Shown here: piece after piece, positions 18,062 through 63,799 of the stretch
How the letters are laid out: each line of letters begins with the position of its first letter
Position numbering within the stretch: the first letter of the stretch is position 1
NCBI GenBank assembly: GCA_016617855.1
Contig: JAECUM010003234.1
Location: forward strand, 24,518 to 88,517
DNA: 64,000 nucleotides
From: Megalonaias nervosa
Lineage: Eukaryota > Mollusca > Bivalvia > Unionida > Unionidae
Reading direction: 5' to 3'
Position numbers and translations under genes: made by a program
Notes under the pieces: model-generated
The model's database searches: none
Told to the model about the DNA's origin: nothing
What the model saw: only the letters and a program-made list of their open reading frames with translations

Positions 18062-18600
18062 CGGAATGGTGTTAACATAACAAACAAGGGCCACTCCACT
18101 GCCTCGAAAAAATTTATTCTTTCTTGCCTAAAAAATTTTTTATTCGATTTTATAATTTATATTTAACTCCCTAAAACATTATTCTCTTACCTAAAAAATC
18201 TTTTTAGTCGATTGTATAATTTGTGTAGGATAGATTGATGTTCATCAGTCTATGGAAAAACACGAATATATAAAACATACTCTACTATCCACTGACACGA
18301 ACGCAAATGCATAACACTTTGTACAGAAATGAAACAGGTTGCATGACGTCACGGTACATGCTACATTGTGACGTCACGGTACTTGCTACATTGTTGAAAG
18401 TGTCCAGTACCGTGAGGTCATATTGACCCATGGTGTGCTAGTCGCTATACAAAATTCAGAATGTCCGTAGACGTACCCAGGGTGATATTTTGTCCGTAGA
18501 AATCGTGTCCGTAGACGTGCCCGGGGGGGGGGGGGGGGGAGGGGGGTCTACAATGTAATTTCCCATTGTCCGTAGGGTTGCCCCACTATACTACTTATGA
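18062..18600. repeat. AT-rich spacer with tandem repeats and poly-G
   Basis: A unit of about 36 bases (cctaaaaaattttttattcg core) occurs at about 18123-18160 and again, diverged, at 18187-18223. A 25-base unit with a TGACGTCA palindrome repeats at 18344-18393. The phrase gtccgtagacgt occurs at 18464 and 18508. A G17 tract (18523-18539) plus G6 follows. No gene is seen. The virus right boundary may lie here. Confidence 0.5.
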
Positions 18601-20105
18601 AACTGTATTGAGCTGATTGTAGACCTGGCTGGGTGAGACAATGGAATGGGCTGATAGATGGGGCTTCAGATTGGAAAAACTACCGGAGTTCTGTTCACAC
18701 CCCCAAACAAAATCTATATAAGGCCTCGCAAGCTATACCTAAGGTACACATTAAGTTTGAAAAATCGGCTAAATTCCTTGGTTTGATTTTTGATGAGCAA
18801 CTTATACATGGGGCAAACATATAGCGTAGCTAATGAGAAGATGTAAACAGGACCTTAACCTCTTGAGGACTCTGAAAGGGACGGGGGGGGGGGGGCTGAG
18901 CAGAACACTCTTCTCACATTATACGGGTACATTAATTCCATCAAAAACAGATTATGGATGTCAGACGTAGCCCTTGGTAAAGCCAACAATATTTGTATAA
19001 AAATCTTGGTCTAATACAGTACAGAACTCTTGCTTTCTGCACCGGCTCTCTCAAAAACACCTCAGGGGATAATTACAGATAATAGCAGAAGAACCAACTT
19101 AAGTTTAGACAAGAAGAAATACTTTTGAAGCACAAGTCTAGGATATATATTTATGACCCATCGCATCCTACCAGAACTGTCATCGAGAGATACAACAAGC
19201 TCTTTGGACATAAACTGGTCCCAAATTTAATTGGGGGAAAAGGAAACCATGAAGTCCAGAAATAATTAACGATAAAGGACATACAAGCAGCTATAGTCAA
19301 ATTTCCCTACTCTGTCTCATGGACCTGCAAAACTCCAAACATAATTTTTATGGTATTAGAATATGGATCCAATAGACCAATCATTTGTTATCAGGGCAAA
19401 TATTATCTCCGATATAGAAAATATTCACGCGGAATTCACAGCAGCCTATACATACGGCTCCAAATCTCAGTGGCGACACTACCTGATTACTGCTCTATAA
19501 AGTAGAATTATGGGCCATAAATAAAGCCATTAAATGTATTCAAAATATCCAGACGTCAAAAGCAGTGATAGTGAATCAGTAACTACCCATGCAGAGAAAG
19601 TATAAAATTGTGAACTTATCATTTCAAAAATTGGAAAAAAACAAATGGATGATAGAATTTGTTGGTACCATCAGACAAAGAATGAAAACAGAAGTTAAAT
19701 GAGATTGAAGCCCTCCATATAAAATACAGTATCCAGGAAATCTACAGCAATATTGTAAACAGAATGAATCACAGATGGCAAAGGGAATGGGACCAGAATG
19801 ACACTAAAGATATAACAAGACTAACTGGAAAAACCTCTCCTAACGAGTAGTCTCGGAAGACTTTTACCAAGCAGCAATGATACAGGCATAAGCTACCCCC
19901 ACTGTCCTTGACCCAGGAACAATAGAACATGTGATTAATGAATGTCCGCACTGCTTTGTGCAGTGGAAAATATTCCAAGAAAAGCAGATAAAATTCAAAG
20001 CACCAATAACCTATCTTGAATTAATAAACCTATGAACTAAAAACATTAAAAAAACATGCCAAAACTTCCTGAGTTTACTAATACCAATCACCATCTAATT
20101 ATCAA
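18600..20105 (+). pseudogene. Decayed LINE: reverse transcriptase and RNase H traces
   Basis: Short plus-strand pieces in changing frames match a Jockey/I-like non-LTR retrotransposon. KFLGLIFDEQL (near 18770) is the reverse transcriptase segment after the catalytic core. AAYTYGSKS (near 19445) resembles the opening of an RNase H domain, which normally has Asp where Tyr-Gly precedes. VLDPGTIEHVINECPHCFV (near 19905-19965) matches the Cys/His element that ends such proteins. Many stops and frameshifts interrupt it, and a G13 tract sits at 18883-18895. The DNA transposon at 20106 is inserted into or right beside its 3' end. Confidence 0.65.
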
Positions 20106-20119
20106 TAGATGGTTTTCCG
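20106..20119 (+). repeat. Left TIR and TA duplication of ISL2EU element
   Basis: TA (20106-20107) followed by gatggttttccg. A TGACGTCA palindrome follows almost at once (20120-20127). Confidence 0.75.
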
Positions 20120-20205
20120 ATGACGTCACAAAACTACCCAGAATTCCGCAGTCCGCCATGATGTATGGCCAGCTTTTGTAGTGACAAGACGAAATCGCGT
20201 TAACA

Positions 20206-22217
20206 ATGGTGAACTCGTGTGTTGTTTGAGGTTGTACAAACCGAGCTGATAAAAAAAAAAGCGTTCAACGGCACTTCTTTGACATTCCAAGAGTCATTTA
20301 TAATCAGGGACCAAAAACAGAACAGTTATCAACCGAGAGACGTGCACTTTGGCTAGCCCGGAACAATCGCGAAGGATATAACCCAAACCCATCTAAACGA
20401 CATCATAAGGTGTACTCGGATCATTTTGTAACTGGTAGGTACTGGCAAATATATCATTGCTTGCAAACTATTATTGCACAAATTTTTTTTTTTCATCCTA
20501 GGTTAACACAGCCCTGACTTTGACCACGGCTAATCTATCGATCGATCGATCGATCGATCGAGAGAGAGAGAGAGAGAGAGAGGTTGTGGTGAGAGAAAAA
20601 AAAATGAATGTTTGTAATCAGTAAACTCTATATGTTTTAATTGCACTAACTTGTAACTTCTTACATATTTGATTATGTACATCTGTGCTTGATTAAAATG
20701 ATGCAATGACAAAGTTAATGCATATATTGATCAGTCATATTAGTTTCTTGAAATTCCGAAAAATTGTCTCGATTAATCAGCTAGTAATGAGCATGTGGCA
20801 GAACCAGATAAATAGCCAAGAAGGCCAAAGCTTTTAAATGTATTTGTTTAAGATCAGAAATACGAATTTTGTTATCAAAATGTACATGTACTGTATGCAC
20901 CATATTATTGTTTCAGGTAAGAAGGCTGACCTGTATGATTGTACAAATCCAGATTGGGCACCCTCCTTAAGACTGAGACCAGCAACAGCAGACACAGAAA
21001 CCTCTCAAGCAAATGTTAAGGGGTACGCAAGAGTTAAATTGAGAAAAGAAAGAAAGGCTCAGCATGCAGCTGCTGAAGCATTAATAGATTTGCAAAACCA
21101 ACCTCAATTAAATGAATTACATTGTATACCAGGTTCAGACAAAGAAACAGATAATGCTCCTCGGTGTTCATTTCTCCTGAAAGGCTCTCTTGAAAGGCCA
21201 TTTAGAGAACAGCTACAGAATGAACCTGACATCACAAGTCAGATGCGTGATGAGCTGAATCGTTTGCATTTGGAGAATATGGCATTGAAAGAGAAGCTTA
21301 ATAAAACTAGGATTTCACCGAAGTCGTTACAACATGATCCAGAGAAAGTTAAACACTTTACAGGACTAAATTACACTGTCTTGATGGCACTTTTCCAGTT
21401 TCTGTCTCCAAGTATTTCTGAGACTTCTAAAAGTGCTCTAAGTAAGTTTGAAAAGTTTATGTTGGTAGTAATGAAGCTTGGACTGAATCTCAGTTTGCAG
21501 GACCTTGGGTACAGATTTCACATTTCTCCCAGTTATGCAAGCAAAGCATTTTCAGACATTATTCATATAATGTACATTAAGATGAAGTCTTTGATTCTGT
21601 GGCCGTAGAGAGAAGAGTTACAAATGTCAATGCCGATGGAATTCAGAAAACATTTTGGTGTCCGAGTATCAATAGTGATCGACTGCTTTGAGGTATTTAT
21701 TGAGAGACCATCCAATTTATTGGCAAGAGCAGAAACCTGGTCAAATTACAAACACCACAACACAGTGAAATTTCTGATTGGAAATACACCACAGGGTGCA
21801 GTTTCTTTTCTCTCTAGTGGATGGGGTGGAAGAGTATCGGAAAAATATATAGCTGAGAACTGTGGTCTTTTAAAACAACTTGTGCCAGGAGATTTACTAC
21901 TTGCCGATAGGGGATTCGATATTCAAGAAAGTGTGGGACTAATGTGTGCAGAAGTGAAAATACCCGCTTTCACAAAAGGAAAAACTCAGCTCTCACCAGT
22001 TGAGTTAGAGACAACAAGGAAAATTGCACACAACAGAATACACGTGGAAAGAGTAACTGGTCTTGTCAGAAACAAGTACACCATATTACAAAGTAAAATA
22101 CCAGTTGACTAACTCCATTGCAGAAGTGACTCAATTCCAACAATTGATAAAATTGTGACAGTATGTTCGGCATTGACCAGTTTATGTGAATCAGTTGTGC
22201 TTTTGACTAGTAAATAA
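20206..22217 (+). pseudogene. THAP-domain DDE transposase (DDE_Tnp_4), three stops
   Basis: Exon 1 (20206-20434) encodes a THAP zinc finger, and exon 2 (20917-22217) the rest; both splice sites are good GT-AG in matching phase 1. In the THAP part the CxxxxC pair is followed by RHFFDIPR and a Trp in the usual spacing. A TGA stands at 20227-20229, and the late Cys before HF is Tyr (VYSDHF), so zinc binding is lost. Exon 2 starts GKKADLYDCTNPDWAPSLRL, the normal follow-on. The catalytic domain carries Asp in VIDCFEVF, Asp in LLADRGFDI and Glu in [16 protein letters not shown] at 21606 and TAA at 22110 interrupt it; the normal end is TAA 22215. AATAAA overlaps that stop. Confidence 0.8.
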
Positions 22218-22469
22218 AAAAATGTGAGAAATATATTGCATTTATCTTGTATATCACACTATCTCCTTCCTCCCAGTCACTAAAGGTTGCATATTGTTTA
22301 CAAGTTTCCATCTTTGTCACCCTTCATTGGCCTTACTTCTAGTTTATCAACAATGCTGAAGAATACATCTTGACTGGCAGAGAGCTGCATGGAAATTTCA
22401 ACCTGGGTCACTCAAATGTCAAAATGAAGCTAGTATTGAATTTTTCTGGACATAACTTTGAATGCTTTA

Positions 22470-22471
<2 letters not shown>

Positions 22472-22501
<30 letters not shown>

Positions 22502-22530
22502 TCTGGATTTTTAACATAGCTTTTAAATAA

Positions 22531-22596
<66 letters not shown>
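22472..22596. repeat. Microsatellites (GT)n, (GA)n, (TA)n around a SINE tail scrap
   Basis: (GT)n at 22472-22490 and (GA)n to 22501 are followed by atctggatttttaacatagctttta (22501-22525), a fragment of the SINE-A 3' end. A (TA)n run (22535-22596) follows. It lies between the two convergent transposon genes. Confidence 0.7.
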
Positions 22597-22599
<3 letters not shown>

Positions 22600-22862
22600 T
22601 ATGTGTGGGGAGGGAGTAATGATGTCGGGAGCCTTTTCAATAAAACAGGTTTATATAATGAGACTATTTTTATTTTAATTTCAATATGAAGATATTTTCC
22701 ATTAGTGATTACACAATAATCAAAGCATGATTTATCTACTGTAACACCTTTGATATGATAATTTATCATTCCTTTGCCCTGCAGCAGCTCAAGTAACATT
22801 CTGTCCTTGTTTATACAAATCTGAAAATAATTATCTATCTATCCGCAACAAACTGGGAACAT

Positions 22863-25067
22863 TTATTTCGTCTTAAATTGTGGCAGTTTTCTGCAAACTG
22901 GGCAGTACCAATCTCCATTTGGAACTCTCTTAAGCTTCACACATTTGAAGTGTAGCCAAGCATATGGGCAGTTACTGTTGTCACAGCCAATTACATCTTC
23001 ATCTTCAACATAAACCTTTTGACATACACATATCAAGTTCTGTGCTTTAGTGGTATTCAAGTCTGTTGCTTGTTTGTTGCCCTGTACTGTATCTGATGAC
23101 TCTGCATTGGCCAAGGGTCTGGAATAGGATTTTCCCACCAACTCTGGTAAAATTACTGACTGAAAAAAAGTCTTGGATTTTTCCACCATGATCTGACAGA
23201 AATCAGCATCAAATGAAATTCTTTGTAGAAAAGTGTCAACATTTGTCCATACCATAAAATCGCAATATTCCTTTTCACAAAGAAGCAATTGACTCTGAAT
23301 CTGGTAATAGTAGGCATGTGTTGTCTTAAGTTTAAGTTGTCCATATACAGTCTCTAAACAATTAACAGAATCTGAAACAGGAGAATCTTTTGCACAAAAT
23401 GGACACTTAATCTCTACTAACATTTCACCGCAGCAATCACATGATGCTACACCATCTGGTGTGGCTCCCATAAATGGATAAGAGGGATTAATGACGAGTC
23501 CACTCTCACGCAAACTAAAATTCTCATGGTTGTTCCTCATGGTTTCAATGTATGAGCTTTTTGCAGTCTTTTCATGGTTACATCCCGATTCAGTCTGTTC
23601 TGAAGTGAATCCTTTCGCAGATGGGTAACAAATCGGCCTAATCAGACTTTTTGATGGATTGTCAGTTGATGTATGGCAAAGAGATTTTATTCTTGAAGCT
23701 GTCACCCTACCAGCCCTGAAGTTAAACCACTGTTTATTACTGCTCTGACCTCTGGTGTCCTTCTCACAATTGGTACTTTCTTCTGGTGTCACACATAAAG
23801 TCTGAATTATTTCTTCACAGCATTGCATTAAATCTTCCTTTTTTGCATTAAGAAATTCTTCCTGATAAAGTTCAGTTAGGACTTTAGGATATTTTTTATC
23901 CAAGGCTTTTGGTCTATATTTTTGTGCATACCCTGGTACAAGAGACAAAAATACAGGCCTGTTACCTGTCAAATCAAGTGATGCAAAGAATTCTGACAAT
24001 TCTTCACTTGTTGGTTCTGTTACAATGGGTAGCTTTTTCTTCTTATTCAAAGACAGTGTTTGAATCCCAGAGACTGCTTTGTCTAGTAGCTTTTTCTTTG
24101 TTCGAGCTGAAGTGAAGTCAATCTTCTGGATGGTCTTGAATTGAACCTGAAGACAAATTAAAATATTTGGATGTAAATTTAAGCCACATTTAAATTCAAA
24201 GATAAGAAATAAACAATCGTCATTTCAAATGGATTGTATTATATGCATGCATTTGTTTAGTATTCTTAATGAATATTATGTTCCAAGTCTGTGTAAAAAT
24301 GTTGCTGATTGTTTACTTTGTCAGTATAAGCATTTCATTATACTTTATTTTTAATTATTTTGTTAGGAACGAAAATGTGTTATGAATAGAAATGTAATGT
24401 TAGAAAGCTTGAACATGTTTATCAGTCTCTCAAGTTCATGCCAAGTAGATTGGTTAATGGGCCTTTTACGGAGTTTTGGGAAAAACTTAATTGACATAAT
24501 AATATTAAGTTGTTTTTCACGTTTTAGCGTTCACAAGTACTGACCTTTTGGACAGGAGAGGGCAGCCAGTAAGATTTTTCTTCTGTTACTGTCTTAGAAT
24601 TTCGTAGTTCTACAGCAGCCTCCACTGCAAAAAGAAGTGCCCCCGATGTGAGAGCAGACTTCTCCTACACCTGCCATACATGTACAATGACCAGAAATAA
24701 CTGTTCCATTCTTCTCGCAAATTACCCACGGTTGTAAACATGCGTTATTTATCCTCTGGGAGTGTTTTACCTTTCCTGCCACAACCCACCTGGCATTGAT
24801 TGTGACTTGTCCAACATCCACAACCCAGCCACAAACAAAATAATTATATGCTTCCAAAGATTTAGAAGCTCTAAGTTCTTGTAAAGTGTAGGCACTCTGC
24901 GTATATACTAAATAGTTCACTATGTCGGGATATGTGACCTCCGGCCATGATGATAAATCTTTACTCCATTCGCTTTTCTCTATCTCGTACGGGTCCTTGT
25001 CGTCCAGTATCTGAATTTTTTCAAAATATCTGGCCTTAGAATCTTTATCCAACGTATCTCGATACAT
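22863..25067 (-). pseudogene. SWIM-YqaJ nuclease-PHD protein, one frameshift
   Basis: Exon 1 (24545 to about 25067) and exon 2 (22863-24146) are joined by a phase-0 GT-AG intron. Exon 1 holds a SWIM zinc finger (GHCTCMAGVGEVCSHIG). One extra base in a C5 run at 24640-24644 shifts the frame just after it, while the rest of the exon reads in the next frame. Exon 2 has a YqaJ-type nuclease of the PD-(D/E)xK fold: FRAGRVTASRIKS, then GATPDGVASCDC and MLVEIKCPF. It ends with a PHD finger (CVCQKVYVEDEDVIGCD through WYCPVC). AATAAA overlaps the stop. In this transposon class the protein may process or recombine DNA ends; the PHD suggests chromatin binding. It is far less damaged than the transposase. 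Confidence 0.78.
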
Positions 25068-25218
25068 TTGTTTTCTCAACCCGAGAGTTGTTTTCCTTCT
25101 CTGTATCCATTGATGGTAATAGCAACGAGCAGGGACAAATATCGATGACTGTTAACTACAGGGTTTCCGCCATACAATATGACGACTGTCGCCTGGAATG
25201 ATGGGAAATTCTGCTCAA

Positions 25219-25232
25219 CGGAAAACCATCTA
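25219..25232 (-). repeat. Right TIR and TA duplication of ISL2EU element
   Basis: cggaaaaccatc (25219-25230) is the exact reverse complement of the left TIR, followed by TA (25231-25232). Confidence 0.75.
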
Positions 25233-25830
25233 TAGGGACAAAAACCCCGGCTTAGGCGGGGCTAAAGGGAACCAACTGCCTGACCCCTATGGTGTGAGAG
25301 ACATCGCTAGTGCGTACGGATCTAATTTCGGATAGAAAGTCTCCGATAAGTCCCTTAAATTAAAAAATGGGGGATATCCCTCATTTAAAACTCGACCTAA
25401 CACTAAATATTAAATAAGGTGGCCATAAGCCAAGACCATCAAGCCTAGCGACACAAGGTAACGAAAGAGTGAATAAATAAAACATGCCAATCTAGAAAAA
25501 GAGTTAAATTTGACCCCATAATATGAGTGATATAACGTGGTCCCAAGCCCAGACCGTCAGGCCCCGCCGCACAAGGTGGAACTTTTTATACAAACTATTA
25601 ATTTTAATTTACATAGGGTCTAACTATTGTTACCCAAACTAAGTTTATAAGGTTTTCACACAGCCAAACCACCATAAACATCCGTATAAGGCGGTACAAT
25701 AATTATTCAAAAAATAAAACCAACATAAGTACCAATATAATTTTAGAATTAAAACTCCTAAAATAAAAACGGCTAATATTAGATGGTTAAAAAGCCTAAC
25801 CATCAGGCCCAGCCGCACAAGTTCACAACT
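25233..25830. repeat. Probable LINE 3' tail with three degenerate repeats
   Basis: Three diverged copies of a motif like gaccatcaggcccagccgcacaagg occur at about 25420-25462, 25535-25580 and 25790-25820, spaced irregularly in AT-rich sequence. With the decayed LINE on the other side of the transposon, this could be that element's 3' untranslated tail. The link is inferred; no coding signal is seen here. Confidence 0.4.
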
Positions 25831-25980
25831 ATTATCAAAGAAATTGAAAATAAATATTACAACATTATAGCAATGGATCGGTAGGATAAACAAATTTGTG
25901 TCATATATAATCTATTTCATAGATACAGTCTATAAATGTCTGCATCAATAGCTGTTGAAGTCATTATACACTTCACAAAC

Positions 25981-26275
25981 CGCTCCGGTGACATCATTGA
26001 TTAGAGCGTCCGCATCAGATGCGGAGTTCGCGGGTTCGAACCCACGGTAAGTCATATCAAAGACGTATAAAAACTGCACTAACAGCTGCCTCGATAGGCG
26101 CTCAGCATTAAGAGGTCTGCATGGTGTCAGGATAATGTGACTGTGTGGGACATGCTTCTATGTGTCTGCGGCATGATTCCCCAATGCTTGACATCATTAT
26201 AAACTGCCACACTGCAGTGATCGTATCTATATGACTGAAAAATTGTTAAGCCACGTGAAAAATCAAAATCACACC
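25981..26275 (+). mobile_element. SINE-A copy 1, full length
   Basis: A tRNA-like head with a B box (gggttcgaaccca at 26033-26045) is followed by the conserved body (ctcagcattaagagg, ggtgtcaggataatgtgactg, gactgaaaaattgtta) and a short CA-rich tail. Five further longer copies and two tail scraps occur in the window. Confidence 0.75.
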
Positions 26276-28008
26276 CGCACAAACGCATACATACGCTTTG
26301 CTACGTTCAAAAGGGATGAAACGAATTGAGCATCCAAAATGACACTAATAATTAGACTACGTTTCGTATAGTCATTGCATATGCAATCTCGAAAAGTGAT
26401 CAGCTCAGCACCGCTGTCATTACAGCTTAGTTAATCTGATTGCAAGTTCAGATAGAAAGCGGCCACCACTCATACGGTGTGAGAAAGTCGGCCTTAAAAA
26501 TTTATATCCATGCATACACCTTGAATAAAAAAAGAGTCTTTTTACGATTTCTTTAACAGCAGAGGTTGCATTATAATGTCTGATGACATTCTTGAATTGG
26601 CAAGAACCCAAAAGCGTTGAAAGAATGTGTAGTCAAAGGCAATATAATCACCCACTTACTGATTGCACGTGGAACCAATGTTAGATGTATTGGTGTGACA
26701 TCAGGGTTCACACGTGAATATTTGAATGCAGTAAGAATTTATTACATTGGTTACTTGCTTTGTATGTTGTTTTCTTTTATTTATTCCGTGCTTCGATCAG
26801 AGGGTTACACCGTTTTTAATCATAAGAACTTGTATGTAGGTATTTGTCTGCACACCGAGCCACTGAAAAGAGTAAACTGTTTTAGTGTGATGTGGACGTT
26901 TTCTTTGTATCTGTTGAGTTTACAAATGTTGCTATGTTCTCTATTACATTCAGATATATTACAATTATACAAATGGCGTTTAAAATGAAAACAAATGGGT
27001 GTGTTACAGTCATGTGCCACGATTTATAATAAATTTCATGATAACATGTCACCAGTTATATCTGGATTTCCATGATTTACATCATTCTGAAAATTCCTTT
27101 TTATAGACTCATCTACTATTCGACCTCTTTCCGTATTAGTGATTCCGTGGAGATGAATTTGCCGTTTCAAGAGCTATGACAAACCGACGTGAGAAGCATC
27201 TGTCTGCATGCAAATGGAATGTCATAGACCGATGCACACAGTTTAATTTGTGTAAGGTAGGATCGATGGTCTTCATGAAATATGCAATTGAACATGTACA
27301 TGAAGCAAGCAGAAGCGATCGTGTGATCCATTGGTAGCAGCAAACTCACACCAGCCTACACAAGCAATGTACATGGGAAAATCGTTTTTTCTACCTAAGG
27401 GGATTCGTGGCAACAGTCGATATTGTTGCACAAGTATGAAATATCCCACGTAGCAGACTGAATATTGTCCATAAATTTCCATAATCTGTCAGCCATTATA
27501 TTGGTCATGTACGAAAAAGGGGGCCACCTCTGCTGACACCCTGAATGCCGTTTAGGAAAATAAACAGGTTTTTGAGAAAACAAGATATAAGTCACACAAG
27601 TCGGCTAATTTATCCGCACAGATTGTATCGAAAGAACTATAAGATGTCTTAAGTAGCCAACAATACTCAAGACCGTCATCCAGCTCACACAGCGCTTACT
27701 GATATGAAAACATGGGCTTTCGACAAAACGAGATCGATATCATCAGTTGGTCTCATTGCATCATTACCATAGAATGGCCTGATTAAGTCCTTTAAAGCCT
27801 AAAACAATGACCAATACCACTTGGTCATAGAGGGGACAAGGACCAATACCAGCGCATAAAACGCGCTCCATTGCATCTCCCAAGCAAAGGACTCACATCT
27901 TTCAAAACATATATTACCAATAAAACAATCGCATGTGAGTAACTCAGATAATAGAAGCGTAGGTGTGTATGTGTGTCTCTTTGTGTTTGTGTCTGTGTAT
28001 GTGTATGT
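26276..28008. other. Intergenic stretch, nothing supported
   Basis: Open frames are short and have no family features or codon bias. A GT-rich tract at 27962-28010 leads into a SINE. I see no gene here. Confidence 0.5.
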
Positions 28009-28315
28009 GTGATTTGGATTTTTAACGTAGCTTTAACAATTTTTCAGTCATATCGCTACGATATCTGCAGTGTGGCAATTTATAGTGATGTCTAGCACTG
28101 GGTCATGATGCCGCAGACATGTAGCATTAAGTCCTACCCAGTATCCTGACATCAGGCCGACCAGTCCTAACATTAACTTTTTAATGCTGAGCGCCTAGCG
28201 AGGCAGCTATTAGTACCATTTTTTTTATAAGTCTTTAGTATGACTTTGCCGGGTTTCGAACCCGAGACCTCCCGCGTCCCTGGCGGACGCTCTAACACTT
28301 AGGCCGCCGGAGTGG
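28009..28315 (-). mobile_element. SINE-A copy 2
   Basis: Minus-strand copy with a complete tRNA-like head (B box gtttcgaacccgag region near 28252-28266; head end ccgccggagtgg). A T9 insertion lies in the body near 28220. Its 3' end borders a (GT)-rich tract. Confidence 0.75.
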
Positions 28316-29731
28316 TAGAAGCGTAAATATAACGGGTAAAGATTTGGAGAAAAACGATACTGAGAGGTCCTGGCCATGAGAACTTGAATAAACAGAACAA
28401 AAGTAAGTATGTTTACAAAGGAATTTTGCCTTCACATATGTAAAATAAAACTGCTGATAAACACAATGTATTCTAAAATATATTTAAAACTTTTTATTTC
28501 ATTTACCAGTAATAATGTGAGCTATATTTATGGACAATATCTAGTGTTATTTATGTTTGTTTTTGTTTTCTTCACCCTCTTGTCTTTATTGAAGTTCTAA
28601 TTTTCTTCTAATATCTTTTCTACATGAAATAGATAAATACAAATTTCAGAATTAAACGACGATGCTTTTTCTAGTTCCATTAACGAGATACAATTTACAT
28701 TAACTTGTCCATTAATATTACCAGACGCTTCATCCCCATATCTCAGTAATCAATGGATCATTTTATTGACTTTATACGGAGATTTTGCTTTTTTAATCTT
28801 ATACAGCGTTCTCTTAGTATTGCTTACGTTGAGTCACTCTACGTGGCATGTGACTACGTTTCGCATTCGTCAATTGGTTAGGTGTCCATTTCAATCTTTG
28901 TTATGTGTATTGATTGTTTGATGGGACCCTCGACAAAACGGATTACGGAATTCACACTTGTCAATGCGATCTAATTTTATCAAAGTCCTGTTTCAAAAGA
29001 ATCGTGTAGTTATTGTTGTCATGCTCCATGGCCCATATACTTTATTCACGTTTGTTTGTCTAAACCTCTCAGTTCCCAACCATATCAACTGTATAAAGGG
29101 CAGTTTGTGTCCGACCTCGATACATGTTGGCTTAATACATATAAAAGTACTTTAGAGACGGATATAAGAAGATAGACATCTAGACAGACAGACAGAGAGA
29201 AATGCAGCCCGATAATCCGATAGTATGCAGACTGACACCCATAACGTTATGCAGATAGATGACACTTCGACAGACTGAATATTGCAAATTCAAGGGATAT
29301 TGAATGTCACAAATAGTTAAAGTCAAACCTACGAGCAAGTAGGCAATACTTAAGGTGAAATACTGTGGTATTTTGTTAGCACGGCACACACTATTAAGCT
29401 TATTGTGCATTGTTATTTGAATTAGCTCGGGGACTTGTAAGCATCACAAACCGACTGTCTCAGGAACGAAAATGGATTTTAACAGGTAAAGTTGAATGGA
29501 ACCTATAAAACCATACCTTTATCACGATCTGTCTATTTATAGAATTGTGTTCCTGGTTTGTACATGTACCTACCCGTAATCTACTATTGGTAAATACATT
29601 TGTTCTCACACATTGATGACCAATGCCGATGACGTTACAGAATTTTTTTCTGCGCATGTAGCCGACAGACAATACGAGAAGCATGACTATGGTTTCTTTT
29701 TTTGATTGCCCTAGTTAATTGTGGTCAACGG
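28316..29731. other. Intergenic stretch upstream of the metalloprotease gene
   Basis: AT-rich sequence with short chance frames only. A CAGA-rich run lies at 29185-29203. No gene is supported. Confidence 0.5.
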
Positions 29732-29756
29732 TTATAAATACCCCGTATAAATATAC
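29732..29756 (+). promoter_or_regulatory. Candidate core promoter of the metalloprotease gene
   Basis: TATAAATA (29733-29740) and tataaatata (29746-29755) lie about 290 bases before the first coding ATG. They could place a start site near 29770-29790 with a 5' untranslated part of about 250 bases. Supported by sequence only. Confidence 0.35.
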
Positions 29757-30035
29757 CTGTTGTACGCCAGAACAAAACTGAAATACTGTCAGTGCGGTCC
29801 AGTTGAGAGGGATATTATAGTGGAAAAGACAATTTTAATCATAACATGAATCACTTGAATGGTTACGTCCCAGTATCGGAAAGATATATTTAACATCTTA
29901 TAAACGAGTAACATCCAGCTTATCCCTATCTAAATACAGTGCAAAGAGACTAAAGTATCTAAAACAACAACGGTACAAATTTGGCTATTTTTTCAGTTAT
30001 AGTGTAAAAGAGACCGGCCTATTCTATAAAGACAG

Positions 30036-63799
<33,764 letters not shown>

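Larger units (their letters stand above)
20106..25232. mobile_element. ISL2EU-type DNA transposon, two genes, 5.1 kb
   Basis: The element is bounded by gatggttttccg (20108-20119) and its exact reverse complement (25219-25230), with TA directly outside both, consistent with a TA target duplication. Weaker inverted similarity continues inward (aattccgc against gaaattctgc). Inside are a THAP/DDE transposase gene (plus, 20206-22217) and a SWIM-YqaJ-PHD gene (minus, 22863-25067) in convergent order. As I recall, the pair of THAP transposase and YqaJ nuclease is the mark of the ISL2EU (IS4EU) superfamily. The copy is non-autonomous now because the transposase has three stops. Confidence 0.75.

Noticed and set aside
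22467..22799. Open frames with long Ile-Tyr or Thr-His runs here and at many other (TA)n, (CA)n and (TTA)n arrays
   Set aside because: They are translations of microsatellites and have no other protein features.
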